A DNA stretch of 29,453 bases from CAZFCK01 sp964517355 (GTDB taxonomy: Bacteria; Desulfobacterota; Desulfovibrionia; Desulfovibrionales; Desulfovibrionaceae). Both the position numbers and the translations under genes were made by a program. The notes under the pieces are model-generated. The model was not told where the DNA came from. It worked only from the letters and a program-made list of their open reading frames with translations, and did no database searches. The first letter of the stretch is position 1. Each line of letters begins with the position of its first letter. The stretch covers positions 1-29,453 of the forward strand of contig CAZFCK010000032.1 of assembly GCA_964517355.1 (NCBI GenBank), in the 5' to 3' direction. This document shows, one piece after another, positions 15,851-24,494 of the stretch.

Positions 15851-17630
15851 GCACAGCTAACGCTGTTGTTTCAATGCATGCATGGCAGTCCTTTCCCCGT
15901 CCTTATCCGGATCACGCAAGCGCCACAAGAATGGCCTGCGGCTCCCCGCAGCGAGGAATGGGAAGCTCGGGCCGGAAAACTGCCATGGCGAAATGTATGG
16001 TGAAGTGACCTCTGCGGTATACGGGGGAGGCTCCGGAGCATGTTGGTGAGGAAAACAGGACCGGGGCATTTTTCTTTGTTTTCCAAATGGTCCGGTGACT
16101 CCGGATCTGTTGCGATTGCGGGCTTCCACGATACTGGGGTTTGTGGAGTTCCGGACAAAGTCGCGTGGCATGAGGTTTGTATGAATGGCAGCGCTACTGC
16201 ACGCTGCGGCGCTGCGGCCTGTGGTCTGACTGGCTGTTGGTGCGGGCCGGAGTTCGGGCCGGCACCTTGTATCACCTGCGGATTGACATGGGATGGTATC
16301 GCAAGGTGTTTGAAGGGAGAAGGCGAGCGCCGGAGCGCCCCCGCGCAAGTAGGCGCTCCGGCGGTGTGGAGGAGTCCCCAGGCGAGTGGGCGAGGCCGCC
16401 CTGAAGTGCGTGGGGCATGAGGATGCCTTTGAATCACGGAGTCGGGATGCTGCCGGGTATGCCGTTGCGGCAGCGTCGGGCGCACAGCTCGATTGCCGGG
16501 CCCGATTTGATCGTGCTCCGTGTACAAGGTCGTAGACGTTGTGGATCTGATCACACAGGAAGATACACGCCAGCCAAAGTCGAAAGAGCGTGCGCTCATG
16601 GTTCGGATGCCCGGGAAGGGAGTGTTCTCGGGGTGTGAGTTGGTCATCCGAACCACAGGCGCACGTGAGAAAAAAGCATGAAATATTATGTAATTGAATG
16701 AAACGGCTGAACGGCGGAACAATGTCTCCACTGCGGCGAAACCTGGTCCCTTGTTGAATGGCAGCGGCGAGCGCTCCTTACTCTCCAAAGGGGGAGGCGT
16801 ATGGCCATGCTTGCCGCCTTCAGGATGAAGCAGTGAGTTTTCCCCCTGGACGCATAATGCGGTTGCAACCCGGCGAGGGTTTTTTGTCGGGCCAGTCATG
16901 GGTGTGTTGTGGGCACCGGTGCGTTGCACGCAAGCGCCCAGGGGGAATGTGCCGTGTGGTCCCACGGGGAGCATGTCGCAAGTGCTGCTGTGCGAGTGGC
17001 AGGTTCGCTCCCTGGTTAGTATGCACGGGACCTGTGCGTATAAAACGCCCTGTGTCTCGGTGGGGTAATCCGAAGAAGGGGCGCAGTTTTCATGAGTCGA
17101 TGCGGGCGGACGGCATCCGTGTGTCCTGATTGTCCGCATGGACTGCGTAATGGAACGCATAAAATTTTTCCCCGCCCGTGCAGCACGCCATGTAGGCGTG
17201 CTGCGGGGGTCGGCGGCAACGGTTGTGCGCATTGACCCTTTGCGCCCACTGAAAGTAACGGGTGTGAGGTCGTGTTTCAGGGAGGGGCCTGTGAGGCACG
17301 GTAACGTAGCGCCAGGGGTGCGCGATGTGACGCCCGGAAAACATGTTCCGGATGCACTGTTAGGACAGTGCTTGGGGGGGCGGATGGCTATCCGTACCGG
17401 AAATGTGGTGGGGAAGCTGCTGTGTGAGGGGGTACAGGCTTTGGTGCTGCGACTGATTCCGAGCGTTACGAATCCGTTGCTTGGGGAAATTTGTTCCGCG
17501 AACGAGATGTAGCCATTGAACAATATGCCATAAAACAATGGCAAGGAGCATTCCGGCGAAACGTGCCGCCCAGGCGGGGGGATGACGGCGGCCAACCTGG
17601 TGCCGTCATGGCTGCGGCGCAGCGTGCTTT
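15850..17630 (+). ncRNA. Candidate very large structured non-coding RNA
   Basis: No credible protein is encoded over about 1.8 kb, yet perfect inverted repeats with short loops occur all along it. Pairs include 15936-15941/15946-15951, 16050-16057/16077-16084, 16188-16193/16202-16207, 16263-16269/16302-16308, 16328-16339/16352-16363, 16414-16418/16423-16427 and 16449-16454/16469-16474. They continue with 16589-16665 (two-part stem), 16910-16940 (nested), 16952-16967, 17020-17040, 17106-17137, 17180-17189/17195-17204, 17249-17280, 17354-17360/17365-17371, 17381-17394, 17512-17518/17536-17542 and 17582-17589/17602-17609. Three sampled 60-nt lines (16921-16980, 17341-17460) contain G 72, C 39, T 39, A 30. 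Plus-strand G excess is expected of an RNA that uses G-U pairs. An AT-rich linker near 16670-16705 may split it into two modules. Promoter and ends are not defined, and no known RNA class is recognised. Confidence 0.45.
16589..16665 (+). repeat. Two-part 18-bp stem inside the candidate RNA
   Basis: CGTGCGC (16589-16595) pairs with GCGCACG (16659-16665). After a symmetric 3x3 internal loop, TGGTTCGGATG (16599-16609) pairs with CATCCGAACCA (16645-16655). All 18 pairs are Watson-Crick. The 35-nt apical part begins CCCGGG and holds a CCCG/CGGG pairing. Confidence 0.85.
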
Positions 17631-17832
17631 GGCAGGGCTTGTCGTTTCGTTCGGACTGTTGTCGCATGGTTACATTACTCAATCTATGGGAAATGTCATA
17701 TTTGTGTAAAAAACAACTCATTGCGTCTATGGTTATAAACTGTGATGCCGTTTCCGCGTCCGGGCATCGACCACGGGTGGACTTTATGTTTCCTTACCCC
17801 ATAGGTCAAGTCATATTTTGAGATAAAAAAAA

Positions 17833-18231
17833 TCAAAGGTCGGCGAGGGTCGTCTCTTCCAGTTTTTCTGTAATGCTTTTACGGATATCCTTAAAAATAC
17901 TCAGCAGTTCAGTTTCTTTCTCAATAGGCGTGGATTCGTAAAAAAGAACGCTTGCGGAACCGGTGGGGGCCAGGGGGCCATCAAACAAACGGATAATTTC
18001 AGCCAGGGTTATTTGATCCGGCGCCTTAGCGAGGCAGTACCCGCCTCCTTGTCCTTTGAGGCTGCGCAGGTAGGAAGCACGCTTTAGGGTAAGGAGGATT
18101 TGTTCAAGATATTTTGGCGGTATAGACTGCTCCTGCGCAATGGTGCGCACAGGAACATAGACGCCGACCCCGAGCCTTTTCAGATAGATAAGAGCCAGCA
18201 ACGCATATTCGCTTCTGAAGGAAAGTTTCAT
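17833..18231 (-). CDS. Rrf2-family transcriptional regulator
   Basis: A 132-residue winged-helix regulator. The start MKLSFRSEYALLALIYL and the later IPPKYLEQILLTLKRA recognition region and KGQGGGYCLAKAP wing are typical of Rrf2/IscR/CymR proteins. Only one cysteine (in GGGYC) is present, so it lacks the three-cysteine iron-sulfur site of IscR and probably senses something else; CymR-like control of sulfur genes is one option but is inference. It stands alone on the minus strand, head-to-head with the aconitase operon and downstream end to end with the large structured region. The ribosome site is weak. A dyad lies 12 nt upstream of the start, suggesting autoregulation. Confidence 0.9.
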   Translation of the reverse strand: MKLSFRSEYALLALIYLKRLGVGVYVPVRTIAQEQSIPPKYLEQILLTLKRASYLRSLKGQGGGYCLAKAPDQITLAEIIRLFDGPLAPTGSASVLFYESTPIEKETELLSIFKDIRKSITEKLEETTLADL

Positions 18232-18242
18232 AATTTCGCCAA

Positions 18243-18265
18243 GTAGTATATATTTTGAATACTAC
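18243..18265. promoter_or_regulatory. Dyad in front of the Rrf2 gene, possible operator
   Basis: GTAGTAT (18243-18249) and ATACTAC (18259-18265) form a perfect 7-bp dyad with a 9-nt AT-rich centre. It is 12 nt upstream of the Rrf2 start codon, a usual place for an autoregulatory operator. Confidence 0.5.
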
Positions 18266-18348
18266 CCTCCTTTCCTCTTTTTTGTAGCCAGTAACGAAAA
18301 ATTACTCAAGGCGTTTTTTACATAAAGGCGATCAATGTGCATATTGGA

Positions 18349-18512
18349 CTTGCGCTTTACGCCAGAGGGGGCTAAGCGCAAGCTGCTTCCGCATTGCCCT
18401 CGGATTGTTGAATCCCATGCGGAGCGCTGTCCGTGGCCCGAATCCCGTATCGTAATGAACTGTGAGCCCGTGATCATCCGGCGTCTCGCCCCTGCGGCGA
18501 GGCGAACACGCC
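18349..18512 (+). promoter_or_regulatory. Structured leader of the aroA-like/aconitase operon
   Basis: Three compact stems follow each other on the plus strand. CTTGCGCTT (18349-18357) pairs with AAGCGCAAG (18374-18382). CCGCAT (18389-18394) pairs with ATGCGG (18417-18422), enclosing GGATT/AATCC around a GTTG tetraloop (18402-18415). GGCGT (18480-18484) pairs with ACGCC, enclosing CTCGCC/GGCGAG (18485-18501). No T-run follows. No known riboswitch motif is recognised. Confidence 0.45.
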
Positions 18513-18576
18513 TTGTTGCCCTTGCCTAAGTCGGCGTTTGCAGTTATAGAAAGTATTTTTGTATTCTCGAGAAGCC

Positions 18577-20235
18577 ATGTCCAAACAAAGTACACCCCGC
18601 CATGAATTGGCCCGCGCGCTGCGCGAAATCGATAAGGAACTCACCGGGCTTATCGCCCGTCGTGCTGTCCTGTTAACCGAGATCAAACCCGTCAACCCCA
18701 CGCAGGCCATGCGCAGGCAATGGCAAGAACTGGAACGGGAACTCTGGCAGTTGTGGGAGCAGGAAGCCCAGGCCTGCCGCAGTGACGTACGCGGTTGGCG
18801 CAAACTTTTTTCCCAGGCGCAGGAATTGACGGCCGCCGCGGATCCGGAAGAGGCGTCGCGCGCCTATACCCTGTCGCCGCGGCAGGAACCGTCCCGCATA
18901 GACATGCGGGGCGCCGGATGCACCTTGTGCGCCCGGCTGTGGGCCTGTCTGGCCGCGCAGGTGAAAACGCCCTTCACGGTGCCGCGCATCGTGCGCAACG
19001 ATCTTCTGGTGGAGTTCGTCAAGGCTTTGAATCAGGCCGGGGCCTCGCTGTTTTGGGATGCATCCGGTCTGCACAGCAGAGGTCAGTCGCTGGCTTCGTT
19101 CGGTGAAGGAGTCGTCTTTGCCGGAGAGGACCGGTTCAATCTGCTGTTGTTGATCGCCAGTTGTCTTGGGCGTGCCGGAGCCGCGCGCTTCACGGGCGGC
19201 GCCGGCCTGAAGCTGGAGGACTTTTCAGGGCTGCGCAGCTTTCTGCCCCAGCTTGGCGCGCGCATGGCGTTTATGCATCCCGGTTCGAGCAGCGTGCCGT
19301 TCCGGCTCGAGTGTTCGGGTGTGTTGCCGGAAGAGGTGCGCCTGCCGCATGATATGGAGCCGGATTTTGCCGCGTTGTTTGCCCTGGCCCTTTGCGTGTG
19401 CGCACACAGTTACGGCAGCCGCTTCACCCTGAAGTGGGATGCGCCTCTGGAGGCGCATGTGTCGCCGCTTGTGGCTACGGGGGTGCACATACTCGAATCC
19501 TGCGGCATCCGCGCAACCCTGCAGGAGGGCGCCTGCACGGTGTTCGGTGGGGAGCTCGCCCTTCCCGAACAGCCGCTGCTGCCTTTGGATCCATTCGTTT
19601 CCATGGCGTTTTTGGCTGTGCCGTATTTTATCGGCGGCATTGCCGTACTCCATGGCGTGTGGCCTCGGGAGTTGCCCCAATGGCGCGGCGTGGCTTCCTT
19701 TTTGGAGGCTGCCGGGCTGCGGTTCGAGGTCGAGGGAGGCGAAGTGCGTTGTTCCGCGCGTCAGACGGAAGGTTTTCACGAGTTGCCCCTCGAAGAGGGG
19801 GGCCATGCCTTGCCGTTAGCCCTGGTTGTCTGCGCATGTCAGGCCCAGCGCAGCGGCCGGGAGGTGCGGTTGCGACTCCCTGGAGTGTCTGAGCGGGAGC
19901 TTGAGCCGAGCAATGAGTTGATGGGATTGCTCGGGATTGATGCCGTATGGGACGAGGGGGGGTATGTCCTGCGCCGGGGCGCCATGGCAACGACTGGCGC
20001 CGAAGCGTTTGTCGCGCCGGATGCCCGCTGGTGCGTGGCCGCCTCCCTGGCGTCATTTTGCAAGCCAGGGCTGCAGCTTGCCAATCCGGGACAAGTAGCT
20101 GAACTTTTGCCCCATTTTTGGCAGTTGTTCAACGCATTGCCGGATCCGGGACCGGATGCGGCGACCTTACGCAGGTCGCCGGTAAAGGAGGAGACGAATG
20201 GAAAAAAACGCCGCCGTCTCATTGTCCGAAGTTGA
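18577..20235 (+). CDS. Degenerate EPSP-synthase-like protein with chorismate-mutase-like N-terminus
   Basis: A 552-residue protein. Residues 10-36 (ARALREIDKELTGLIARRA and onward) resemble the first helix of AroQ-type chorismate mutases, and a Trp- and Glu-rich helical stretch follows to about 85. From about 105 the repeated beta-alpha pattern resembles the EPT fold of AroA and MurA (for example PFVSMAFLAVPYF, LEAAGLRFEVEGG, MGLLGIDAVW). I do not see the conserved substrate-binding motifs of true EPSP synthases, so activity is doubtful. The ATG at 18577 is preferred over a TTG six codons earlier. The C-terminus is a basic tail (GKKRRRLIVRS) that overlaps the next gene by 38 nt. The gene heads an operon with aconitase and PpiD. 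The family call is moderate to low in certainty. Confidence 0.5.
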   Translation: MSKQSTPRHELARALREIDKELTGLIARRAVLLTEIKPVNPTQAMRRQWQELERELWQLWEQEAQACRSDVRGWRKLFSQAQELTAAADPEEASRAYTLSPRQEPSRIDMRGAGCTLCARLWACLAAQVKTPFTVPRIVRNDLLVEFVKALNQAGASLFWDASGLHSRGQSLASFGEGVVFAGEDRFNLLLLIASCLGRAGAARFTGGAGLKLEDFSGLRSFLPQLGARMAFMHPGSSSVPFRLECSGVLPEEVRLPHDMEPDFAALFALALCVCAHSYGSRFTLKWDAPLEAHVSPLVATGVHILESCGIRATLQEGACTVFGGELALPEQPLLPLDPFVSMAFLAVPYFIGGIAVLHGVWPRELPQWRGVASFLEAAGLRFEVEGGEVRCSARQTEGFHELPLEEGGHALPLALVVCACQAQRSGREVRLRLPGVSERELEPSNELMGLLGIDAVWDEGGYVLRRGAMATTGAEAFVAPDARWCVAASLASFCKPGLQLANPGQVAELLPHFWQLFNALPDPGPDAATLRRSPVKEETNGKKRRRLIVRS

Positions 20236-20455
20236 GGACATCGGTGCGATAGAAGAGCGGATGCAAGGTTTTATCGGGCAACGGGAAGCCGTGATGCAGC
20301 AAATCCGGGAGTTGCGCGCATCCGAATGCCGTGACGCGGGAAAGCATTGCGCCCATGAGATTTTCATGTTGCAGCAGGAGAAACTGCGTCTCGATACTGA
20401 AATCGACATCTGTGAGAAAAAGATTCGAAGAATTAAATATTTTGCCGATATGTAG
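20198..20455 (+). CDS. Small coiled-coil protein of unknown function
   Basis: An 85-residue protein, almost all predicted helix, with heptad-like Leu/Ile/Met spacing (IEERMQGFIGQREAV, then FMLQQEKLRLDTEID). It has no signal peptide, and its two cysteines (in ECRDAGKHC) are 8 residues apart. It starts at an ATG behind AAAGGAGG, inside the 3' end of the preceding gene in another frame, and stops 36 nt before aconitase, so translational coupling is likely. I do not recognise the family. Confidence 0.75.
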   Translation: MEKNAAVSLSEVEDIGAIEERMQGFIGQREAVMQQIRELRASECRDAGKHCAHEIFMLQQEKLRLDTEIDICEKKIRRIKYFADM

Positions 20456-20491
20456 CTGTGCGGCGCGCATATCTCAAGGAGTGAGGAGTTC

Positions 20492-22432
20492 ATGCCCAAG
20501 AATCTGACCCAGAAGATTATCGCCGAACATTTGGTCCATGGCGAAATGACCCCAGGCAGCGAAATCGGGTTGCGCATTGACCAAACCCTGACGCAGGACG
20601 CCACCGGCACCATGGCCTATCTCCAGTTTGAGGCCCTAGGCGTCGACCGTGTGCAAACAGAGCTTTCCGTGAGCTATGTGGATCACAACACCTTGCAGAT
20701 GGGTTTCCGCAATCCCGAAGACCATCGCTACCTGCGCACCGTGGCGCGGAAATACGGGCTGGTCTTTTCGCCCCCAGGTTTGGGCATCTGCCATCAACTC
20801 CACCTGGAAAATTTCGCCAAACCCGGGCGCACGCTCATAGGGTCCGACAGCCACACCCCCACGGCCGGGGGCATGGGCTCTCTGGCCATGGGCGCCGGAG
20901 GGCTTTCCGTTGCCCTGGCCATGGCCGGCGAACCTTACGTGATCAGCATGCCCAAGGTCCTGCGCGTCTGGCTCGAAGGCAAGCTCACGGGCTGGGCCGG
21001 AGCCAAGGACGTTATCCTCTATGTATTGGGCCAGCTCGGAGTGAAAGGGGGCGTGGGCAAGGTGTTGGAATACGCGGGCCCCGGCGTGGCCGCCCTGAGT
21101 GTTCCCGAACGGGCGACCATCACGAATATGGGCGCCGAACTTGGCGCGACCACTTCGATATTTCCCAGCGACGAGAGAACGCATTCCTTTTTGCGCAGCA
21201 TGCACCGCGCTGAGGATTACGCACCCCTGGCTGCGGATGACGACGCGACGTATGACGAGGAGCTGCGTGTGGATCTCAGCTCGTTGCAGCCCATGGCCGC
21301 TTGCCCGCATATGCCGGACAAAGTGGTGCCAGTGGCGGAACTGCACGGTCTGAGGGTGGACCAGGTGTGCATCGGTTCCTGCACCAATTCCTCATTTGAG
21401 GATTTGGCCTTGGTGACGGAGATCATCAAGGGCAAGACGGCTGATTACGACGTGGACTTCATGATCGCTCCCGGCTCCAAACAAGTTTTGAAATTATTGT
21501 CCGACGAGGGCTATCTGAGCTTTTTACTGGAGTCCGGCGCGCGGATCCTGGAATGCGCCTGCGGTCCCTGCATCGGAATGGGGGGCTCGCCAGTGAGCCA
21601 GGGCGTGAGCGTGCGCACATTCAACCGCAATTTCGAGGGCCGCAGCGGCACCAAGGACGCTCAAGTGTATCTGGTCAGTCCCCAGACCGCAGTGCAGGCC
21701 GCGATATGGGGCGCGTTCGTGAACCCGGAAGAATGGGGCGGTTTTTATCTCATGAAGCCGGAATTGCCCAGAAATACCCCGAATATCGCCCATTTGTTCC
21801 AGTTCCCCCCCGAGCCGGGAACACCGGAATACGAATTGGCCGAAGTGGTGCGCGGCGAGAACATCGTCCCCTTGAAACGGTTCGCGGAGTTGCCGCAAAC
21901 ACTGCGGGGGCAGGTTGTGCTCAAGGTCGGCGACGACATCACCACGGATCACATATTGCCGGCCGGAGCGGCCATTACCGCCTTGCGCTCCAACATCCCC
22001 GCCATCAGCGAGTATATTTTCAGCCGGGTGGACGAAGGTTTCGTTACTCGGATCAGAGAAGCGGGAGGGGGCATGATCCTGGCCGGTGAGAATTACGGTC
22101 AGGGCTCCAGCCGCGAACATGCGGCCCTGGGGCCGCGGCATCTCGGCGTGAGCGCTGTGCTGGCCAAGAGTTTTGCCCGTATCCACAGAGCGAATCTCAT
22201 CAATTTCGGCATCCTGCCCTTGCTTCTGGTTGAAAAGGCTGATTACGACCGCCTGCAGCAAGGCGCGGCCTTGTCGCTCGAAACCGGCGCGATCTCTGCC
22301 GGCGGGACGGTGCAGGCCACAGTTGAGGGGCAGGGTCCCGTTGCCTTGACCAATGATTTGACGGAACAGGAACTGGAAATCATCCGGGCCGGAGGGTTGT
22401 TGAACCATGTGCGCTCCAAACGGCGCGGATAA
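20492..22432 (+). CDS. acnA: Aconitate hydratase, Aquifex type
   Basis: A 646-residue aconitase that interconverts citrate and isocitrate. The three iron-sulfur ligands are visible: C297 in GSCTNSS, and C357 and C360 in CACGPCIG. Substrate-site segments GSDSHTPTAGG (about 117-127), GDDITTDHILPAG and the swivelling-domain NYGQGSSREHAA are intact. At about 650 residues it matches the short putative aconitase type named for Aquifex rather than the roughly 900-residue AcnA; the symbol is therefore tentative. AAGGAG precedes the ATG. It lies between the small coiled-coil gene and ppiD on the same strand, in a probable operon. Confidence 0.93.
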   Translation: MPKNLTQKIIAEHLVHGEMTPGSEIGLRIDQTLTQDATGTMAYLQFEALGVDRVQTELSVSYVDHNTLQMGFRNPEDHRYLRTVARKYGLVFSPPGLGICHQLHLENFAKPGRTLIGSDSHTPTAGGMGSLAMGAGGLSVALAMAGEPYVISMPKVLRVWLEGKLTGWAGAKDVILYVLGQLGVKGGVGKVLEYAGPGVAALSVPERATITNMGAELGATTSIFPSDERTHSFLRSMHRAEDYAPLAADDDATYDEELRVDLSSLQPMAACPHMPDKVVPVAELHGLRVDQVCIGSCTNSSFEDLALVTEIIKGKTADYDVDFMIAPGSKQVLKLLSDEGYLSFLLESGARILECACGPCIGMGGSPVSQGVSVRTFNRNFEGRSGTKDAQVYLVSPQTAVQAAIWGAFVNPEEWGGFYLMKPELPRNTPNIAHLFQFPPEPGTPEYELAEVVRGENIVPLKRFAELPQTLRGQVVLKVGDDITTDHILPAGAAITALRSNIPAISEYIFSRVDEGFVTRIREAGGGMILAGENYGQGSSREHAALGPRHLGVSAVLAKSFARIHRANLINFGILPLLLVEKADYDRLQQGAALSLETGAISAGGTVQATVEGQGPVALTNDLTEQELEIIRAGGLLNHVRSKRRG

Positions 22433-22470
22433 ACAGCGGCATTACTGCTGCCAAAGCGGAGATTTCTCCC

Positions 22471-24357
22471 ATGCTTGAATCGATACGCAGAAGCGCTGAA
22501 TCCTGGGGCGTGAAAATACTTTTTGGCCTGATTATCCTGGTCTTCGTGTTTTGGGGGGTGGGATCGTATCAGGGCAACAAGGCCCAGGTCATAGCAACGG
22601 TCAACGAACGTCCGATTCTTATTCAGGATTTCGTACAGACCCTGAACCGTACCATGGACGATATACGCCGCCGCAATCCTACGGCGAGCAGCGAGGATTT
22701 GAAGGCTTTGGGCATCAAGCCGCAAATCTTGTCGCAGATGATCAACGACGAATTATTGCGCGAGGAAGCCGCACGTCTGCACATTACTGCCTCGCCCCTG
22801 GAGATTGCGCAGCAGATCCGCTCCTACCAGGTTTTTTACAACGAAGAGGGCGCGTTCGACTCCAGCCGCTACCGTACTATCCTGGCAAGCCAGAACATGA
22901 GTCCCGCCCAGTTCGAGGAAAGTATCCGGGCCGGTATCATTACGCAGAAATTGCGGCAGTTCGTCACGTTGCCCGCCGTTGTGGACGATCAGGAGGCCAA
23001 GGATCTTTTCCGCTACTCCGGCGAACAACGCTCCATTGACTATGTGTATGTGAAAGCTGAAACCTATACCGCATCCATAACACCCAGTCAGGAGCAGATA
23101 GAGGCGTTTTATGAGAAAAACAAGGACGCCTACAAGCTGCCGGTGCGTCTCGAGCTTGCCTATCTCGATTTTTCGCCCGATGCCCTTGTTTCCAAGGTTT
23201 CGGTGAGTCCGGAAGAGATTGAGGCCTATTATCAGGCCAACAAGAATGGCTATGTCGAACCCGAGAAAGTGCACGGGCGCCATATCCTGATTCGCGTGCC
23301 CGACAACGCCGCACCTGCCGAGGACGAAGCCGCCAAGGCGAAAATCGTCGAGATTATTGAAAAGGTAAATAACGGCGCCGAGTTCGCCGCCTTGGCCAAG
23401 GAACTGTCCGACGATCCTACCCGCGATCAGGGCGGTGATCTCGGATGGGTTGAACGCGGCGAGATGGTGGACAGCTTTGAGGAGCAGTTGTTCAATACCG
23501 CTCCCGGCAAGTTGAGCGAACCCGTACGCACGCCTTTCGGCTGGCATGTCATCCTTGTTGAGGAGCGTAAGGACGCGGTGCAGCAACCCCTTGACGCCGT
23601 TCGCGACGAAATCAGGAAGCTCATAGCCGTCAGCAAGGCCGCTGATACGCTCACCGATTCTCTGGATCAGGCCCTGGAGCAGGTTATCGGCGGTGAATCC
23701 ATGGAAAAGGTGGCGGCATCCTTGTCTTTGGAATTGAAGAAGACCGATCTCATTTCCATGCGCCAGGCCGGAAAACAACTTGCCTTGGACGATGCGTCGT
23801 TGGAGCGGCTTTTTTCCATGCAGCAGGGCGTGGTGACCGACACCCCCCTGGCCACGGACAAAGGCTACATGCTCGCTGAAGTCCTTTCCGTGAAGCCTGA
23901 GGAATATCAGCCGTTGGACGCTGTGCGTGATAAGGTTGTCCTGGCCGTCACCAATCAAATCGCCATGGAAAAAGCCAAGAAGCAAGCCGAAGACCTGGCC
24001 AAGGCCACGCAAAATGGAGGATTGCCCGCTGACGCCGCCGCTGGGCTGAAGTCCTCCGAGCCCTTTGGTCGCCAGGGGTTTATTCAGGGGCTGGGACAAA
24101 ATCCGGAACTCGCCGAAGCGGTTTTTTCCAGCGTACAGGGCGACTGGCTGCCGCAGCCGTACGAGATGGGCGAGGGCTATATCGTGGCCAAGGTTGCCGG
24201 GATCACTCCTCCTCCTGACGCCCAATGGGAGAGCGACAAGGCTCAATGGTTTAGCTTCTTGCAACAGGGGCGTGAAAACGAATTGTATAAAGCCTATATC
24301 GATAACTTGCGGCAGCAGGCGAAAATCGAAATAGTGAGCCCGGATTTGTTGCAATAA
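22471..24357 (+). CDS. ppiD: PpiD/SurA-like membrane-anchored peptidyl-prolyl isomerase
   Basis: A 628-residue envelope folding factor. A short cytoplasmic start is followed by one membrane anchor (about 14-32), then a SurA-type N-terminal chaperone region (about 35-185). A parvulin domain (about 266-366) carries HGRHILIRV, GGDLGWVERGEM and PFGWHVILVE. A second, C-terminal chaperone-like region reaches to the end, where a degenerate parvulin repeat may lie (FGRQGFIQGLG onward). It should help fold proteins leaving the Sec channel on the periplasmic side. It follows aconitase by 38 nt and ends just before a strong terminator. Confidence 0.93.
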   Translation: MLESIRRSAESWGVKILFGLIILVFVFWGVGSYQGNKAQVIATVNERPILIQDFVQTLNRTMDDIRRRNPTASSEDLKALGIKPQILSQMINDELLREEAARLHITASPLEIAQQIRSYQVFYNEEGAFDSSRYRTILASQNMSPAQFEESIRAGIITQKLRQFVTLPAVVDDQEAKDLFRYSGEQRSIDYVYVKAETYTASITPSQEQIEAFYEKNKDAYKLPVRLELAYLDFSPDALVSKVSVSPEEIEAYYQANKNGYVEPEKVHGRHILIRVPDNAAPAEDEAAKAKIVEIIEKVNNGAEFAALAKELSDDPTRDQGGDLGWVERGEMVDSFEEQLFNTAPGKLSEPVRTPFGWHVILVEERKDAVQQPLDAVRDEIRKLIAVSKAADTLTDSLDQALEQVIGGESMEKVAASLSLELKKTDLISMRQAGKQLALDDASLERLFSMQQGVVTDTPLATDKGYMLAEVLSVKPEEYQPLDAVRDKVVLAVTNQIAMEKAKKQAEDLAKATQNGGLPADAAAGLKSSEPFGRQGFIQGLGQNPELAEAVFSSVQGDWLPQPYEMGEGYIVAKVAGITPPPDAQWESDKAQWFSFLQQGRENELYKAYIDNLRQQAKIEIVSPDLLQ

Positions 24358-24380
24358 CGTTATCCGGTGTTGAAGAAAAC

Positions 24381-24423
24381 AATCGCGGCGTCGGGAATGA
24401 GTCCTGACGCCGCGATTTTGTTT
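24381..24423 (+). terminator. Intrinsic terminator after ppiD
   Basis: AATCGCGGCGTC (24381-24392) pairs perfectly with GACGCCGCGATT (24406-24417), with further pairs inside the loop, and is followed by TTGTTT. It lies 24 nt after the ppiD stop and closes the plus-strand operon. Confidence 0.92.
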
Positions 24424-24494
24424 CGTTGACCGGGAGATTCGGTAAATTCGGGAGTTTTTTGCGAGAGGGGAAAACAGCGCTGCTATCTTCATCC

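Noticed and set aside
16867..16885. Terminator-like AACCC/GGGTT hairpin followed by T
   Set aside because: The stem is only 5 bp and the structured region continues beyond it; it is more likely one helix of the larger fold.
15850..17630. rRNA, tRNA, tmRNA, RNase P or group II intron
   Set aside because: None of the hallmark sequences I know for these RNAs was found, and no reverse transcriptase gene is present.
15871..17721. A 616-codon open frame on the minus strand
   Set aside because: Its product is rich in Pro, Thr, Ser, His and Arg with no fold pattern. The minus strand here is C/A-rich, which removes stop codons by composition, so the frame is explained by the strand bias of the candidate RNA.
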